A stretch of 64,000 nt of DNA from Harmothoe impar (lineage: Eukaryota; Annelida; Polychaeta; Phyllodocida; Polynoidae): contig OX381709.1 in the NCBI GenBank assembly GCA_947462335.1, positions 36,784,186 to 36,848,185 of the forward strand. Reading direction: 5' to 3'. The translations under genes and the position numbers were made by a program. The notes beneath the pieces were generated by a model that saw only the letters and a list, made by a program, of their open reading frames with translations, was not told the DNA's origin and did no database searches. Of this stretch, positions 1-10,949 are shown piece by piece (positions within the stretch are counted from its first letter, which is position 1; each line of letters opens with the position of its first letter).

Positions 1-464
1 GTGACACCGAGCTGTCACTTACAACTTGAGCAACATACATGGTATAGGGCACCTAGGTGTTACCGACGCGCCCCCGTTTTCAGTCAGGCGGTAGAGTGAA
101 GAACCTTAAGTTCCACAAATACCCAGAAGAGGGGTTACTCTTTGGGGGTTCAGTCAGTACTGAGTCTATGTGCGTCCACCCAGTGTTATCTGATTGAACC
201 TCTAACCCCCGAACATGGATGCGCCCATGGCCTAACCCCTAGGAGCCCTATAAAGCTCCATCTTACTAGACTTAGATGTAGTCATGCATTCACGCCCATG
301 AAGGTTTAATCATGCAATACGGTTAGTCAGACATTGGAGGGTGAACTCTACTTGCATAAAGTATGTTTTTCGGCATGGCTGCTTCCATATTAGATTGGTA
401 AAAGCCTACAAAATACTACAAATTTTCAAAACTGCTTCAAATATTCTGGAATCGGTGATGCAAT

Positions 465-577
465 AACAGGTGGGGACAGAGGCTCGAGTTCGGTATATGG
501 CTAGATATTGCACGACGCCAAAGGCGGAGTGCAATATCTAGCCATATACCGAACGAGTGCCTCTGTACCCACCTGTT
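465..577. repeat. Near-perfect hairpin (fold-back MITE)
   Basis: Two arms of roughly 45 to 50 bases are inverted copies of each other around a loop of about 15 bases. The ends read AACAGGTGGG and CCCACCTGTT. The flanking triplet AAT occurs on both sides (462-464 and 578-580) and looks like a target-site duplication. There is no coding capacity. It is read as a small non-autonomous DNA transposon; the family is not recognised. Confidence 0.7.
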
Positions 578-738
578 AATGCGTTTATACCACCATTTCT
601 TCAAATAGGACCTATATGAGAATTTAACGTATTAGGCCTACCTTTTTCAATTATCCATTTTGTCTCGCGGATCGACTGGCAGACTTGCCGAGCGCCATGC
701 TTCTCCATAGCTTCTCCCCCAGCGGTACCACATACGAA

Positions 739-1159
739 GTGAATAACATCCAAATATGGGGTAATTAGACCATGACAAGCGTAATCCTTCAATCCAGTTA
801 TGCCTCCTTCTTGATGATGCCGTGCAGTATTAGCCTTTTAATTGCGTAAATTCCTCATATTTCGACATTTTGTGAAGGGTCCCAGCCCGGTTAGAGTTGT
901 AAACAGCGGGACGCGTGTGATCACGTGACCGACTGACCTAGTTTCCGCGGTGGCTTCGATCAGCTGATCGTCCTCCGCCCGCCCCAAATACAACTCTTAC
1001 CGTGCTGGCACCCTTCACAAAATGTCAAAATATGAAGATTTTACGCTATTAAAAAGGCTAATACTGCACGGCATCATCAACAAGGAGGTCTAAACATGTA
1101 CTGGATTGAAGGAATAAGCTTGACATGCTCTAATTTTGCCACATTTGGATGTTATTCAT
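739..1159. repeat. Long imperfect inverted repeat, about 420 bp
   Basis: The left arm (739 to about 905) and right arm (about 995 to 1159) are inverted copies with scattered mismatches, separated by a GC-rich centre containing a GATCAGCTGATC palindrome. Landmarks are GTGAATAACATCC on the left against GGATGTTATTCAT on the right, and CATTTTGTGAAGGGT against ACCCTTCACAAAATG. Both arms translate to a shared short peptide around P-x-LDVIH, as expected for inverted copies. No host gene is supported. It is probably a fold-back element. Confidence 0.65.
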
Positions 1160-1239
1160 TATTATCGACCGGACAATGAACGATATCATGGCGGCAAGGT
1201 AAGCAAAGCTAAGGTTTCAGCTGCAAATATTGTCCAGCC

Positions 1240-1312
1240 CTCGTGGCGCTGGGGATTAGCCGCTCGCTTATGGCGTGCGCGAACCGGGTTCGAGTCCCGG
1301 ACGAATTTCATA
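1240..1312 (+). repeat. tRNA-like remnant (probable SINE head)
   Basis: The sequence contains a good B-box-like T arm, CCGGGTTCGAGTCCCGG at about 1284-1300, preceded by GGGGATTAGCCGCTCGC, which resembles an A box. The anticodon arm is not clean and there is no complete cloverleaf. A tRNA-derived SINE fragment is more likely than a functional tRNA gene. Confidence 0.4.
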
Positions 1313-1619
1313 TCCAAAATGCCTATGCCTATCTTTCATTACAGACGTCTTGGTGTAAAAAATCAATTCTGAGCGTGCGTATATCCTGAGATAACCGCAC
1401 GGCAAATATCCACTCTCGGCACGGGAAACGCCAGAATCGTGGTATAATCTAGCCTAATAGAGCATTGTGACAGCTTTCCAAAACTATTTAGATCATCTTC
1501 CTACTGCGTCTAGTTCCTGTGTAATCTGGATAAGAATTATAGTTAAGTCGGATGAATACTGTGATCTAAACTGATCCTTATAGGCAAGGACGGCAGGTTG
1601 GTATTTTTACATTTTCTCG

Positions 1620-1880
1620 CTGTAGACTGAAAACCTCAGGGTAGTCATTTTGACAATACCAATATTGACAACCTTAGGTAGTCAAGGTGACGACCTTAGG
1701 TCATCATTGTGATGACCTAAGGTAGTCATATCTGATCCATTTAGACCAAAGTTGTCATAATGACGACCTTAATTGATTAAAACATTAATTGGGTTGTCAG
1801 AATGACTACCTTAAGGTTGTTGATTTAGGTATCAGTTGTCATCAGTATTGACAACTTTCAAGTCTCTAGGTTGTCGCAAT
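1620..1880. repeat. Quasi-palindromic short-repeat cluster
   Basis: A motif of the type GACxACCTxAGGTxGTCA is repeated in both orientations, for example around 1668-1730 and 1795-1870. This gives overlapping imperfect palindromes. There is no coding sequence. The origin is unknown. Confidence 0.5.
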
Positions 1881-2942
1881 GATTGGGTTTTCAGTGTATA
1901 TGCACATCTTCACATGGAAGTGTCCTACTGACATTGAGTGGGACCTTGTGACCTATGATTCTACATGGGCCTGATGACATTTGACCTAATCATAAATGTC
2001 ATTTCACCTCACAGTTTAACCTCCAGTCTCCAGGCAGCATTGGGCATGGGCCGACATACCTGGATTTCACATATGTCATTAGTGATACAATAACCTGCAT
2101 TTAATTCTGAGATGGCTAAAGCAAACTGATATTTCAATCAACACTGAATCTGAAACTATTTCCTCCCTCTCGAGATGAATATATTCATATTAAACGCCTT
2201 CATTTTGTGAAAAAATAGAGGGCCTTTGGTTTTTGTAGGTTAGTAATTAACTACTACTGGATCATGCAAGTCCCTAAGTCAAAGGGCCACTCAATGAAAA
2301 CGGGTTCTCATCACAAGTATGGAGAAATATGAGGAGGGCGATTTTTTATCATGCTCTCCTTTTTGCTTGAGAAGTTGCTTCGAGGAGCCATGGACAGTGA
2401 TGGGGCAGACCTAAGGCCAGGCCGTCCGCCGGTAAATTCTGTTTACATGCATAGTTAGCTTACCGATAAGAGCTTAAGGGCATATGGAAGGCCTTAATTG
2501 TATACCAGATATGTGTCAATTTTGCGAGAATCTATCAAACTTGCGGGCAAATTTGTTATAAAGAAATATAGACAGATCTTACACAATCATCCTGAAAAAT
2601 TGATTTCAATGATTTGTGCACACAGTGATGTGAAACCTAAATATCATATTATACAGTACCATGCACATATTTTCTGTTCTGACCAGTTTCGATGTCATCT
2701 CTATCCTTCAGGTTGTTTACATAATTTATAGTTGTTATAGGTATACATATTCATAAGTATAGAGGTCTGACTAGTGTACTTTAGAGACCCTTAAACCTGT
2801 TGTCCTCCGCTGGAGAAAGAACGAGCACCTGAATATCTGCAGGAAGCGCTATCTGCAGACCTACCCATGTGACTTCCGGTATGACACCTGCCCCATCCCT
2901 AACCGCCTGACCTGCTGACGTGTAATCTAGTGTAACACTAGT

Positions 2943-3121
2943 GGCTGTGTCTCATGAGATCGGACCAATGTGAACTTTGACCGGGTGCCATCTTTGACTG
3001 GGTGCCATCTTTGACCAGCCACCATAAAAAAAGAGATTTAAGAAAAGTAAAGGGATAAAATAAAGAGAGATGGCACCCAGTCAAAGACAGTCACATTGAC
3101 CCAATCTCATGAGACACAGCC
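2943..3121. mobile_element. MITE, GGCTGTGTCTC family, copy A (179 bp)
   Basis: The terminal inverted repeats start GGCTGTGTCTCATGAGAT and end in the inverse, GAGACACAGCC. Subterminal units such as CTTTGACxGGGTGCCATC are present in both arms. The 4-bp target duplication TAGT flanks it at 2939-2942 and 3122-3125. It is non-coding. The 4-bp duplication is shared with the two copies at 11.8 and 12.5 kb. Confidence 0.8.
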
Positions 3122-3125
3122 TAGT

Positions 3126-4820
3126 AAATTATAGGGTAGATTCACCACTTTCGGGCGCTCGTTGGCGGTGCAAACGTGAGCCTATTTATTTGATTTACAG
3201 TCATATTGATATTCCACACAGAACCATCATTTAACTTTATAGAGAGAGGGGAGTATTGGAACAGCATAGAAAACCGATAATTAGTACATTTTGTGTCATA
3301 TTAACTCTTCCTCTCCCACGTTCCACATAAAGGCACCTCTCTCAAAACCAATTTTTTTTTCAGATGAAATTTAAATGGGGAATTAAGATGTAGGGGATGG
3401 CCTAACCTTTTAAAAACTGAAAGAATTTTGTAAATATTCGAACTAGAAGTACATCTATGACAAAATTAACAGTATAGAATAACCATAAACCCTAAATTGC
3501 CCTGTGTTGCAATTAGGGAGATAAAGCCCCATTTGGAATAAAATTTTGGCTTATTTTTGTGTATATGTTGCCATGGAAAAAATCATGGGATTCTACAAAC
3601 TTTTAGGCAAACCGCAGGGGGTCAAAAAAACGGCCAAAATCTGCCAAAATTGGCGAGTAACTCGCATTTATGCGTGCACGGTCCTGTACAGTTAACTCGC
3701 AATAATGCGTGTACGATAAAGGAAGAGTTGAATCATATATTCCTCATCAAAGTTAAGAAATTGAATACCCCAATTTCACCTGTTGTCGGACACTTTGCAT
3801 TTCCTTTGGGTTTTTTTCTCAAGTAATAGCCACGTATCTGTCTTTTCAATGAACGCACAGGGCCTCTGTCAGTGTGTGGACAATTGCACACCAATTCTTA
3901 ACTCTCGTCAATATTATCATTCCGTTTAAAGGATAGGGTTGATACCTATAAAAGTAAATAGAATGAGTAATGTTCAGAATAAAAGGAGTTAAAATCAGAT
4001 AATTCTAACTAATAGTATAAATCCTGACCGAGCAGTTGATGGATCTCCCTGATTAAATCTCTCTCTAATTCTTCATCCCAAAGACTTAACCTAGTTCAGA
4101 GGCATTTTTGTAACCTGCTTGGATGTAACTGAAATCCAAACTGATTAAGTATTGCAGGTAGGATTCTTTAGCTCACTTCCCTCCAGCGGTAGAGTTACAA
4201 ACCTGAAACACTGATTTCAACTAAATTGGTTCGCTCCGCAATTAGCAGTCCAGCGGATAAATGTAAGGATTAAAGTAAATATGACAGTAAAAATCACCTA
4301 GGATGCCACATTCATCAATATAATTTGTGCTGTTGCCCCAATAAAGCGGTTTGTAAAAGATCTCGAAACATTTATAGAATTTCTACCCTATATTATCTGT
4401 GTCAAAATTCGTTGTTTTAATCCCTTCCCGTAAGGATCTTATCACCTTGTACAATTCTTCAATTGTCATAAATCTAGTGAAGTATCATATTTCAAAGTGA
4501 GGGTAGAAACTTACAACACAAGAATACAAGGAGAATTGTTTTAGGTATATGAACATTGGCATCGTTTGGACATGGGACATTTTTCATCAATGCACCGTCT
4601 AATGAGATCTCGGAGCGGGGCGCTAAATCAGCAGTCCTAAGTGTTAGGACTCTGCTATTATGATGCCAATTAGTTGTGGCCCTTGAGATCTATGCTGTCA
4701 CTCAAGTGGGTTGGTAGTCTCATGAAGATAATAGCCTCCGACAAACACAGCAGGATTGACGTTCACTGTTAGAAGTAAGTAGTGTTCCTATACAGAAAAT
4801 ATTGGGGGCAACTTTGGTTC
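3126..4820. other. AT-rich intergenic stretch, nothing recognised
   Basis: Only short shadow ORFs are present. I see no exon with credible codon structure, no RNA gene and no clear repeat boundary. Oligo-T and oligo-A runs are scattered. Confidence 0.4.
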
Positions 4821-4824
4821 CAGT

Positions 4825-5155
4825 AAATTCCGCTGGCAGAATCTACTGTAGACCCAGACCTGAAGGTCTGGGGTTCAACTCTCAGTATTGGCACCATTTC
4901 TACTCATGCATGTGAGGGAAACATGTTTTCTATGCACAAAAACACTACAAAATGTTACATGAACATTGCTTCAAAGTTATGATCTATTTACAAATAGGCT
5001 ACATCCATATCACACATTTTTAAATCTTTATATAAAAATAAGAGTTCTAAAACAGGTTCATGTATATTCAATACTGGGCATCTTGGAGACTTGAACTCCT
5101 AGCTTCCAATCCATAGTGCCAAACCATGACCACTACACCAGTGAACCCTGTATGT
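4825..5155. repeat. Degenerate tRNA-like sequences (SINE remnants)
   Basis: Around 4850-4890 (+) an anticodon-arm-like hairpin CCAGACCTGAAGGTCTGG is followed by GGTTCAACTCTC, a degraded B box. Around 5075-5150 the minus strand reads as a tRNA-like body with AGTTCAAGTCTCC as B box and a D-arm-like ACTGGTGTAGTGGT. Neither forms a complete tRNA. They are read as remnants of tRNA-derived SINEs. Confidence 0.35.
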
Positions 5156-5594
5156 CAGGTGCATTGAAACACCTCCTACTTAGGTGTGAATTAATGGTAA
5201 AGAAGTCGGCACAGGATCCCTGGGGGACAATTTTAGAACCAAACTGTTCATGTCTTCAAGGTTGATATGAAAATGACCCTATTGCAGTAATGTACTATAT
5301 AAGTGCTGAACTACGAGTAGTTGGACTGTAATCTTGATGGTCCATGTTTTTCAAAGTAAATTTGACTATCTTTCCTGCAGATTATACAGATACACTGCTT
5401 TTATCTTCTGCATATTTTCAGTAACATTCCAGTGTACCAAAAATATATTACTTTAAAAAAACTGCTTTCATAAATTATATAAATTCCTTATCAAGAGATG
5501 GGTATATACCATATTCTCATTTTAAGTGTTGATAGCAGATGGAGTATTTATAAGTGAAAAGATTTCTTTGTAGCTGTGGAGTATGGCACTCCCT

Positions 5595-5665
5595 CCAACC
5601 TCTCCACTCTCTCTCCCTCTGGTTGCTGGTTATGGGATTCGAACCTGCATCTACAGCAATAGGAT
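5595..5665 (-). repeat. tRNA T-arm-like fragment
   Basis: The minus strand contains GGTTCGAATCCCATAACC, a good B-box consensus. No matching A box or acceptor stem is visible. It is probably a SINE fragment. Confidence 0.3.
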
Positions 5666-5964
5666 TGTACATGTACAGCAAAATTTGCTGTATCATTTTT
5701 ACAGCTAAAGTACTGACCACATTTTGCTGTTCATGGACAACAACCTTTTAGAGTGTTGTGTTTTGACATTGGATCGACAGCTGAATGATCAACATCCAAC
5801 TAGATAAAACAAAACGATATTGAAACTGAATAATTTACTTTAACAGTATGACAAGAAGACTACTGGAATTCGATGTATGGTTGGGACGGAGCAGTAAGGA
5901 ATAATCCGTCATGCTTGTCACACAATGCCCAAGTGTAGGCTATTTATACACAGTATAGACCTAT

Positions 5965-6311
5965 ACCCATATAAACCCAGGGCGGGGGGGCGTGGCATCG
6001 AACCGCTGGAGGTAGTTCCTCCAGCCCTCCTGGGGGGCGCCAGCGGCGCCCTAGGAGTTCCAGCGGCCGCCGGGAGGTGGCGCCCCGGAGTGACGTCATC
6101 CCCAGGCGTGACGTCACCAGCCGCGACGTCGCTTAGCGACTGTTCTATCTGTTGTACGGGGACTAGAAAAGGGCACATCCTTTGAACGGTGGTCAGTCGG
6201 CCGGTCAATCTCCTTGTGTACACATCTCCCGCAGAATTTTCAAATTTCTCCCGAGGCTTTTCCCGAGGTTTACTTGAGTTACCAAGCTACCGAGGGCGTC
6301 TAGAAGTTACA
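5965..6311 (+). promoter_or_regulatory. GC-rich leader with tandem CREs (retrotransposon promoter)
   Basis: This GC-rich stretch contrasts sharply with its AT-rich surroundings and lies just 5' of the Gag-like ORF. It holds two perfect TGACGTCA octamers (6091-6098 and 6109-6116, spaced 18 bp) and a related GCGACGTCGC at about 6122. Perfect CRE octamers are known CREB/ATF sites. I infer an internal promoter or terminal region of the retrotransposon. The exact 5' end of the element was not found. Confidence 0.5.
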
Positions 6312-7190
6312 ATGGGTCGTGTCAAGAAAACTCCCAAGAAGTCGGGCCGGCCGGCCGAGGCTGAAGAAGATGTGGGCGGGGCAGCCCAAACGAGGGATCT
6401 TCTCGAGAGGACGAGGGCAGCTGTCGCAGAATCCGAGGGCCGATTGGCGAGGGTGGAAGGAGGTTTCACCCGGTTGGTGTCGATGGTGGAGAAGGTCCAG
6501 GAGTCGGTAGAGAAGAGTCTCGAGGGCGGCAGGGTTCCCGAGGGCTCGACCAGTCGCCAGAGCAGGCCCAGGAGGAGGCGTCAAGAAACTCCACCAAGGT
6601 CTGAGAGGGACTCATCTGACGACTCGAGGGCTTCGCCAAGACCCGAGGGCGCTCGTCGCAAGAGATCCAGAACAAGATCCAAGTCTAGTAAGCATTCAGA
6701 ATTTGCCCAGAAAAATTTTCTCGAGAGGGGGGTCAGAATTGATTCCCTCGAGGCCCTGTTGCTTGTAAATGTCAGAACCGTTCTAATCATGTTGAAACAA
6801 GGTATTGATGTTGAGGGATTGTTAGCTCACATGGAACTCATTTGTGAGAAAGCCCTGACCAAAGTATACAGGGTCAGTTCCCTGATCTCATATGACAAAT
6901 CTGTAAGGGGTAGGGCGGATGAGGGAGGCCCGGAAGTTTTTGGGCAGGTATCAAACAGTGACGTGTTAAGGTACTTCTCATATGATAGCACTATCATTTC
7001 TTCCAAGGGGGGAAAGAGTACTATAGTTACCTCATCCAGGGGAGCTGAAAAGAGACCCTGTTTCAGCTACAATAAGGCCCAGGGATGCGACTTCCAGGGG
7101 TGCAAGTATCAACATGTGTGTATGTTTTGTCGTAGCTCATCCCATGGCTCAGCAGCATGTAACATGTCTAACCCTAAAGCTGATAAGTAG
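6312..7190 (+). CDS. gag: Gag-like ORF1 of DIRS/Ngaro-like retrotransposon
   Basis: I start at the ATG at 6312 (context ACAATGG), giving 292 aa; an in-frame extension upstream lacks an ATG. Residues of roughly 25-85 are Glu/Arg-rich and heptad-like, suggesting a coiled coil. About 85-140 is an Arg/Ser-rich basic tract. The C terminus carries two Cys/His motifs in tandem: C-x8-C-x4-C-x3-H (CCCH type), then C-x2-C-x4-H-x4-C, the spacing of a retroviral zinc knuckle. It probably packages element RNA as a nucleocapsid-like protein. The ORF ends in TAG. The same frame stays open for about 50 more codons before the RT frame takes over. It is intact within this copy, though the element is truncated 3'. 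Confidence 0.7.
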   Translation: MGRVKKTPKKSGRPAEAEEDVGGAAQTRDLLERTRAAVAESEGRLARVEGGFTRLVSMVEKVQESVEKSLEGGRVPEGSTSRQSRPRRRRQETPPRSERDSSDDSRASPRPEGARRKRSRTRSKSSKHSEFAQKNFLERGVRIDSLEALLLVNVRTVLIMLKQGIDVEGLLAHMELICEKALTKVYRVSSLISYDKSVRGRADEGGPEVFGQVSNSDVLRYFSYDSTIISSKGGKSTIVTSSRGAEKRPCFSYNKAQGCDFQGCKYQHVCMFCRSSSHGSAACNMSNPKADK

Positions 7191-7317
7191 GGTAATAAGG
7201 GTAGGCCTAGTCTGGAAGGTGTCGTATGTAGTTCCAGCGAGGCTATTACCCATGATTTGTATGGCTATGACAACCCTTCCTTCTCTCTTAACCCTAATTG
7301 TCAGGAATTTGTCCCTA

Positions 7318-7326
7318 GGGGGGGGG
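7318..7326 (+). other. G9 run at the Gag/RT frame junction
   Basis: The Gag reading frame, continued past its stop, encodes a segment with an N-P-N-C-x-EF-x-P motif up to this run of nine G. The RT frame is open from this run onward, a -1 shift. The run is either a slippery site or a length mutation that separated the frames. Confidence 0.4.
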
Positions 7327-7369
7327 AAGGGTTATTCAATCGTCCAGCCAGCTAGAGGTATCAGACACC

Positions 7370-9058
7370 ATGTATAAAGTATGCCCTGTTTCACTTTTGA
7401 ATCCTATGTGTGAGGAGTTCATTCCAGGGAAGAGTTGGAACACTGGTGAGGTTTCTCACCCGCGTGGTAGCTTAGCATTGAACCCTATGGCAGTGTCGAG
7501 GCTGGATCCAACCTGTCCACCCTTCACGCTGGGGGTAGTAGCACATGAATGTGGAGTTGCCAGTTTAAATCAGGCGACTGAGTTTTCACCCAGGGGAAGG
7601 GTTCTTCTATTTACCATTGATGGTAGCCGTGATATAGGGGATGTTAGAGTCTTTAGTGATTGCTTAACTGGTACTTGTGACTGTACATATTATATTGGCT
7701 CTGAAATTACTCACTTAAAACCCTGTAGGTTCGCTGCCTTTATCTCAGGCAGCGGTAATGTTTTTCCTGGTAAACCCTTAGATGCTGAATACATCTGGGA
7801 GGGGGTTAATAGGGGTTTTAAAATTGTTGATGAAAATTGTGACACGGAGTACTCCTGTAGCAACTATAAAACTATTTTGGAACCGCAATTTTATTCTGAA
7901 ATGTGTGATATAATCCGTCAGGAAGTGGCAGATGGGTATGTAACAAAGGTTACCCACCCTCCTAGGTGTGTTCATGCTATGGGGGGGGTTGAAAAATCAA
8001 ATGGTAAGCTTAGACCCATCACTGACTGCTCCATGCCGGCTGGTAAGGCGATAAATAACTTTATGTATACTACATATGAGCCTTTTTCCTATAATTCAGT
8101 TTACACAGTAGTGGACCAGTTGGATCAAGGCATGTTTATGTCAGTGGTGGATTTGAGGTCCGCCTATAGGTCGGTAGGGGTATGTGCCCCACATGCTGAG
8201 TACCAGGGGTTCGCTTGGGATTTGGGTAAGGGTAGAGAATACTATATAAACAACAGGTTGAGCTTTGGTCTCAGGTGCGCTCCTAATATTTTTAATGCCC
8301 TATCTAATTTCATTGTTAAGGTTGCAAAATCTTATGGGGTAGAGAAGGTGGTTAACTACCTTGACGATTTCATTGTATTGGCGAGGTCAGAGGCCGAGTG
8401 TTTGCGCCAGAGGAATGTATTAATTGAAGTAATGGAGTTTCTGGGTTTTGGTATATCCTACGGCAAGGTTACCACCCCCAGTCAAAGGACTGTGTTCTTA
8501 GGTATCACTATTGACTCTGCGGCTATGGAGCTCTCCCTACCCCCGGAAAAAATTGTTAAATTAAAGGAAGCCCTCGACGAATGCTTAGGTATGCAATATG
8601 TACATAAGAAAAGGTTGCAAAAAATAGGTGGGTTAATGTCCTTCTGCTCTCAGGTTGTAAGGGGAGGTAGGACCTTTAGCCGCAGGTTATACGATCTATG
8701 TGCTAAGGCAAAAACAGGTAGAGCTATTTTCCTTTCTCAGGCTACTAAAGACGATCTACTATGGTGGAGGCAGTTTTGTGATGTTTTCAATTGTCGTGCC
8801 CTGTTCAGGAGAGAGCTGGTGGACCTACCCATGGTATCAGACGCATCTAAGAGGGGTTTCGGCGCCTGGATGGGATCTGATTATTTTTACGGTTGTTGGG
8901 AAGGCTTTGGGGTTAGGGATATTAGTCCGCTGCATGAGGAGGCTGCCCCAGAGATGGACGGTATTCGGGTACATAGAGGTAACATTAATGTATATGAACT
9001 ACGTCAAAATAATGTTATAAAATTTCATTTAACGTTATGCAATAGTAAGGAGCCTTAG
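7370..9058 (+). CDS. pol: Reverse transcriptase plus truncated RNase H (DIRS/Ngaro-like)
   Basis: This 562-codon ORF carries RT landmarks in order. There is a first catalytic Asp in SVVDLRSAY (about residue 260), SFGLRCAPNIFN (about 300-310) typical of Ngaro/DIRS RTs, and the YLDD box at about residue 330 in NYLDDFIVLA. A thumb with FLGITID follows. RNase H begins with VSDASKRGFGAW (first Asp) and reaches the Glu motif NVYEL. There the sequence passes abruptly into a fold-back element at about 9000, so the last 15-20 residues are foreign. The remaining RNase H and any tyrosine recombinase are missing. The first ATG at 7370 may not be the true start because the frame is open back to about 7319. 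The absence of nonsense mutations suggests a fairly young copy. Confidence 0.8.
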   Translation: MYKVCPVSLLNPMCEEFIPGKSWNTGEVSHPRGSLALNPMAVSRLDPTCPPFTLGVVAHECGVASLNQATEFSPRGRVLLFTIDGSRDIGDVRVFSDCLTGTCDCTYYIGSEITHLKPCRFAAFISGSGNVFPGKPLDAEYIWEGVNRGFKIVDENCDTEYSCSNYKTILEPQFYSEMCDIIRQEVADGYVTKVTHPPRCVHAMGGVEKSNGKLRPITDCSMPAGKAINNFMYTTYEPFSYNSVYTVVDQLDQGMFMSVVDLRSAYRSVGVCAPHAEYQGFAWDLGKGREYYINNRLSFGLRCAPNIFNALSNFIVKVAKSYGVEKVVNYLDDFIVLARSEAECLRQRNVLIEVMEFLGFGISYGKVTTPSQRTVFLGITIDSAAMELSLPPEKIVKLKEALDECLGMQYVHKKRLQKIGGLMSFCSQVVRGGRTFSRRLYDLCAKAKTGRAIFLSQATKDDLLWWRQFCDVFNCRALFRRELVDLPMVSDASKRGFGAWMGSDYFYGCWEGFGVRDISPLHEEAAPEMDGIRVHRGNINVYELRQNNVIKFHLTLCNSKEP

Positions 9059-9568
9059 AGAAACATTATTCAACGTTATATAACGTTATAAAATGTTGTA
9101 TGATGTTTTTTGTTTACTGGGTAGGACACAGGCAATTCAATACAAAGGTCCTGACTTCGAATCCATAGCCAGGTTGTTTGGTTCACACCCCATTATAAAA
9201 TGTCTTTTTGGTTAAAATTCGTGATAGTATACAATTCAGTTGTGAATTTCCTTTACATAATATACAATTTTATAGGGTAATCCAAAATGATTTTATATGC
9301 ATCTTAATTTTTTGTATTTGAATACTATTATTATTCTTGACCAACTACGAAAAAAATTAACTGTGTGGCCTTGGCATGGATTCGAAGTCAGGACCTTTGT
9401 ATTGAATTGCCAGTGTCCTACCCAGTAAACAAAAAACGTCATACAACATTTTATAACGTTATATAACGTTAAATAATGTTTCTCTAAGGCTCCTTACTAT
9501 TGCATAACGTTAAATGAAATTTTATAACATTATTTTGACGTAAAATAACGTTTTTTTGCTAGCTGGGT
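9000..9568. mobile_element. Fold-back element of the ACCCAGCTAGCA... family
   Basis: A left arm (9000 to about 9190) and a right arm (about 9370 to 9545) are near-perfect inverted copies, including AACGTTATATAACG and AGGTCCTGACTTCGAA. The right arm continues to an end reading TTTTTTTGCTAGCTGGGTA. The left arm lacks the matching terminal segment of about 29 bases and starts directly at the RNase H sequence. The subterminal part contains a tRNA-like T arm (GACTTCGAATCC). A family relative ends at about 40670. Confidence 0.75.
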
Positions 9569-9569
9569 A

Positions 9570-10480
9570 TCCACTCCCCCAATCTGGACAGTCGATATAA
9601 ATGATATAACAACTACTCAAGTATCACCAATTCAAAAAGTGATGACCCCTACAACTGTCCATTTTAGACATGCTAGGAACCAGCTTCAGCTATAGGTCTC
9701 ACAAAGGAGAATCACTGCAACTCGCTAGTGCGGAATACAGTACAGTTAGATTGTAGCTATCCAATATACATGTCTAGCACCTACCCTCTAGCCTCAGCTC
9801 AGCTAAATACACAGTTAACCTTTGATTCATCTGTTGCTTGGTGTGTGAACAGTTGGTCAGTAGTGTTCCGGTTGACCCTTCATATAGCAGTGGTGTAGAG
9901 CCCAACAGTAAATAACCGAGAGCAATACTATAGCCCCCATTCAGCAGTAGCCGGCACTGACCACAAACTGCTCACTACTCTATAGCATCAATGTACTGCT
10001 CTCTGGTCTGTAAAGTATGGATAACACGGCTCCGAATGACATAATGCTTTTAGTCGATTTCCTTTTATCATTCAAGTTTAAAGGTATTATGTGTTATGTT
10101 GTCATCCAGCAGAATTAATCAACAAGTCATCAACATCTTAAAATCCATACTTAGATTAGCCCAAAACGCTAGAGATTGATATCGGCAGCTACCGTCGCTA
10201 CCACTTCTAATCACAAAATTCTGAAGCATCTGATCATGAAATAAGTGTATAATCCCTGGTCCATATTGATTGATTAATTGAATTCTATTTGGTAACCTGG
10301 TACAAACAGCGTTTTAAGGATGAGATTCGTTGGTCTCCTGCGTTCACCAGGTGGGCTGACAGGTATATATACCCGAGTTTATGCAGTTAATAGTTTGTAT
10401 AATAGATACGTCACACAGGGCAAATACATTTGCATCATATAAAGAACAGTAATGAACAGTAAATCCTGTTTGAGCATGAT
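9570..10480. other. Intergenic, nothing recognised
   Basis: AT-rich sequence with no credible exon, RNA gene or repeat boundary on either strand. Confidence 0.4.
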
Positions 10481-10498
10481 GAGATGAAATGAGATGAA

Positions 10499-10712
10499 TG
10501 CCACATCATAAAAATAGTCTCCCAGTATTACATAGTTTGTTAATATTTGAGACAGTTCTTCAGTTGCATATAAACAATGTTAGCATCTTGTCATGTGACA
10601 ATGAAATCAATGTCACATCTTAATCTATAAAATAGTCTCTAGGCAGCACATAGTTTGTTTATATTTGAGTCAGTTCCTCAGTTGCAATGTTAGCACCGGG
10701 TCATGTGAGAAA
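10499..10712 (+). repeat. Tandem duplication, unit about 100-110 bp
   Basis: Two diverged direct copies, about 10499-10610 and 10611-10712. They share ACATAGTTTGTT, ATATTTGAG, CAGTTGCA, AATGTTAGCA and GTCATGTGA in the same order. Confidence 0.6.
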
Positions 10713-10949
10713 CTCAGCTCCTGAGTATAATTATGATATTTTAGATAAGTAGTGGGTTCTTATTGATCAACAAGTAAGCCATCCTCATCTAAAGCCTGCA
10801 GAGGGACTCTGATTTTGAGGTGGGTTTTTACTTGTCATTTCAAAGAGTCTTTTTCTTTGATGATTCTGATGCGTGGAGGCAGATTAGTTCATGTACCTAT
10901 GGCTTTGTATGTAGCCTTTTTTGAATGCCTAACAAGTCTGCAGCACTGG

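Noticed and set aside
601..1372. ORFs sharing P-x-LDVIH on opposite strands as two related genes
   Set aside because: The similarity is explained by the two arms of one inverted repeat.
6189..6311. Upstream extension of the Gag-like ORF to 6189
   Set aside because: The extension has no ATG until 6312 and overlaps the GC-rich leader; the ATG at 6312 has a good start context.
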